From NCBI RefSeq assembly GCF_039536325.1, contig NZ_BAAAYO010000002.1, positions 372,001-436,000 of the forward strand: a stretch of 64,000 nucleotides of DNA, in the 5' to 3' direction. The position numbers and the translations under genes were made by a program. The notes beneath the pieces were generated by a model. The model made no database searches, was not told where the DNA came from, and saw only the letters and a list, made by a program, of their open reading frames with translations. Source of the stretch: Paenibacillus_AB hodogayensis (GTDB lineage: Bacteria > Bacillota > Bacilli > Paenibacillales > NBRC-103111). Of the stretch, positions 62,415 through 64,000 are shown piece after piece (position 1 is the first letter of the stretch; every line of letters starts with the position of its first letter).

Positions 62415-63083
62415 TCAAAAAAGCTGCCGCCATTTCGACAAGATCGCCCAGCGCCGTTCGACACGTCTCTTATAGCGGGGCAAGCCGCGATAGAGCTGTA
62501 GAGCATCGGCGTAAGCTCGCTTCGCCTCCGCCCGGTTTCCGAGTCGTTCATAGATGCGGCCAAGCTTGTAGCAGCCCTCGCAAGACGAGGAATTCGCTTG
62601 CCGGAACCGCTCCAGATAGCCGATCGCTTCCTCGGGGCTAATCGAGGCGAACGCTTCCCCCAATCGCAAATAAGGCTCCCCGTACTTGACGCGCGGATTC
62701 ATGTCCAGACTTTCCTCGATCAGCCTGCGGCCTTCCTCCAGCTCGCCCAGCTTTAACCGGCATAAGCCGATTTCGTAAACGACGTCGGCGGAATCGTAGA
62801 TGGGGCGAACTTGCTCGAGCAGGTCGAGCGCTTCTGCGTACTTTTGTTTCTCGATATAGAGACGGGCCGCCTCCAGCTTGTTCCCGGCATGATGGGGAGA
62901 CAAAGCTAGCTCCCGCTTCAGCCGCGAAAGCTTCCGATTGCGGCGGAACGGCTTCACCAAGCTGGGCGACAGTCCGATAAAGCGGCGGTCCAGCATATAA
63001 AGCAGCACGAGCATCACCAGAAGAGCCAAGAACGGATTTCCCACCAGCCACCAGATCAGGGCAAACAGAAAAAATTTGCTCAA
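62415..63083 (-). CDS. Membrane-anchored TPR protein
   Basis: A 222-residue protein: N-terminal TM pair (about 3-30, FLFALIWWLVGNPFLALLVMLVLLYML), basic linker, then tetratricopeptide repeats (about 55-200; NKLEAARLYIEKQKYAEALDLL, EIGLCRLKLGELEEGRRL, YKLGRIYERLGNRAEAKRAY). TTG 63083 is eight bases after GGAGG. Cytosolic TPRs facing inside suggest a scaffold. It lies directly upstream of the pspA promoter. Confidence 0.85.
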   Translation of the reverse strand: MSKFFLFALIWWLVGNPFLALLVMLVLLYMLDRRFIGLSPSLVKPFRRNRKLSRLKRELALSPHHAGNKLEAARLYIEKQKYAEALDLLEQVRPIYDSADVVYEIGLCRLKLGELEEGRRLIEESLDMNPRVKYGEPYLRLGEAFASISPEEAIGYLERFRQANSSSCEGCYKLGRIYERLGNRAEAKRAYADALQLYRGLPRYKRRVERRWAILSKWRQLF

Positions 63084-63251
63084 CTCTTCACCTCCGCCTC
63101 CATTTTACCATACCCGAGCCGTTACACCTATACATGAAGATGGAAATCCGCTTCCTTATTCGTCTTATTGGGAGTGCCTAAATCGGCGACAGCTTCCAAA
63201 CCGTCATGGGCGAACCAGCGCAGGCTTGACGGCACGCCGCCCTTAAGTGCG

Positions 63252-64000
63252 TTAGCTGTCCTTGGACTTTGCAGGCTGGTGCACGCTGACCCTGTTGCGG
63301 CCGCCGCGCTTGGACACATACAAAGCTTCGTCGGCGGCCCGCAGGAGCGATTCCAACGTATCGCCGGTTTGTTCGGCCTGCGCCGCTCCGAAGCTGGAGG
63401 TGACGGCGATCGGACCGCTTGCCGTCACCAGCGGCTCGGCTTCCAGCGCCGCGCGCAAGCGCTCGGCCAGCTCGGCAGCCTCCGGCCACGAAAAGGACGG
63501 AAGGGCGAGCACGAATTCCTCGCCGCCATACCGGCCGAACAGCATATCCGCAGAGAGCATCGGTTTGCACAGAGAGACGACGTGAACGATAAGCCGATCG
63601 CCGGTCTCGTGACCGAAGCTGTCGTTAACCCGCTTGAAATGATCGATATCGAACAGCACGACGGAGAACGGCTGTCCTTCGGCGAGGGATTCCTTCAGCA
63701 TCTCCCGGCTTCGGTGGATGAACTGCGTGCGATTGTATATCTGAGTGAGCCCGTCATAGAAGGCCATATGCTCCAGATGACGCTGCAGCCGCTTAAGCTC
63801 CGTTACATCGATCAGTAGAAGCAGGCTGCCCGCCAGACCGCCATTGCGGTGCCGGACGACGGAGACGCGAACCTGGTAGCAGCGCTCCTCTCCTCCGGCC
63901 ATCCACGCCAATTCCCCCTGCATGCCGTCGGGATGACGGGCGACGGGAAACGGAGATCCGGTCAGACTGACCCACACCTCATCCAGCGTGCTGCCAATCC
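63252..64000 (-). CDS. Diguanylate cyclase with PAS-like domain (5' end cut by window edge)
   Basis: C-terminal 249 codons of a GGDEF protein that makes c-di-GMP. A PAS-like part (VSLTGSPFPVARHPDG..., GSLLLLIDVTELKRLQ) is followed by the GGDEF domain (FYDGLTQIYNRTQF, VVLFDIDHFKRVNDSFGHETGD, active-site GGEEF). The A-site motif is intact; an inhibitory RxxD is not evident. The frame is open to base 64000, so the start and any sensor or TM part are outside. The layout resembles 7TM-PAS-GGDEF proteins. The 168-bp gap to the TPR gene is empty. Confidence 0.92.
   Translation of the reverse strand, partial: IGSTLDEVWVSLTGSPFPVARHPDGMQGELAWMAGGEERCYQVRVSVVRHRNGGLAGSLLLLIDVTELKRLQRHLEHMAFYDGLTQIYNRTQFIHRSREMLKESLAEGQPFSVVLFDIDHFKRVNDSFGHETGDRLIVHVVSLCKPMLSADMLFGRYGGEEFVLALPSFSWPEAAELAERLRAALEAEPLVTASGPIAVTSSFGAAQAEQTGDTLESLLRAADEALYVSKRGGRNRVSVHQPAKSKDS

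Noticed and set aside
1..64000. tRNA, rRNA, insertion sequences or prophage block
   Set aside because: No cloverleaf-like sequences, transposase motifs or structural phage genes were seen on either strand.

Overview
The window (about 57-58% G+C by eye) looks like a chromosomal segment of a Gram-positive, spore-former-type Bacillota, most likely Paenibacillaceae (Paenibacillus/Cohnella-like). The reasons are strong AGGAGG ribosome binding sites, many TTG/GTG starts, SLH-domain and lipoprotein-rich surface genes, LplABC-type sugar ABC transporters paired with membrane-anchored AraC regulators, a preQ1-I riboswitch in front of queCDEF, and a PspA gene behind a sigma-W-type promoter. I found no rRNA, tRNA, insertion sequence or prophage block.

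Layout. 1-3.3 kb: partial aminotransferase, Lrp-type regulator and two GNAT genes. 3.4-6.2 kb: preQ1 riboswitch and the complete queC-queD-queE-queF set for queuosine precursor synthesis. 6.3-13.1 kb: housekeeping and accessory single genes (three more GNATs, an SLH protein, a LiaF-like membrane protein, an APH-fold kinase, a MarR/MFS pair with a shared operator, a Nudix hydrolase). 13.1-16.1 kb: a small low-GC HTH/membrane-protein pair and an ABC-F ATPase preceded by a promoter, a 42-residue leader ORF and an intrinsic terminator, which looks like translation-coupled attenuation. 16.3-17.1 kb: a SAM methyltransferase.

17.3-28.5 kb: a polysaccharide-utilisation operon (membrane AraC regulator, two permeases, lipoprotein binding protein, 1675-residue secreted glycosidase). 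28.6-39.3 kb: a lipoprotein PBP and a five-gene alpha-glucan cluster (DUF4912, GH57-GT4 fusion, nucleotidyltransferase fused to a degenerate phosphomutase, KTSC protein, GH15). 39.4-47.7 kb: MATE transporter, then a second AraC membrane regulator with three binding-protein-like genes but no permease. 48.1-49.9 kb: an AT-richer Tat-exported beta-helix protein.

50.1-55.6 kb: AqpZ, a TIMP-like secreted protein, an ATPase, and an overlapping SDR-creatininase-unknown-RidA operon. 56.3-57.0 kb: a small type I-C-like CRISPR array with no cas genes nearby. 57-64 kb: IclR regulator, cysteine synthase, MFS, a PspA-DUF350-small TM-zinc ribbon envelope-stress operon behind a sigma-W-type promoter, a TPR protein and a partial diguanylate cyclase.

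The strongest candidates for undescribed biology are the ABC-F leader, the five-gene glucan cluster with its degenerate mutase domain, the permease-less binding-protein trio, and the PspA operon with its 27-residue membrane peptide. All assignments come from reading the sequence; no database search was run.
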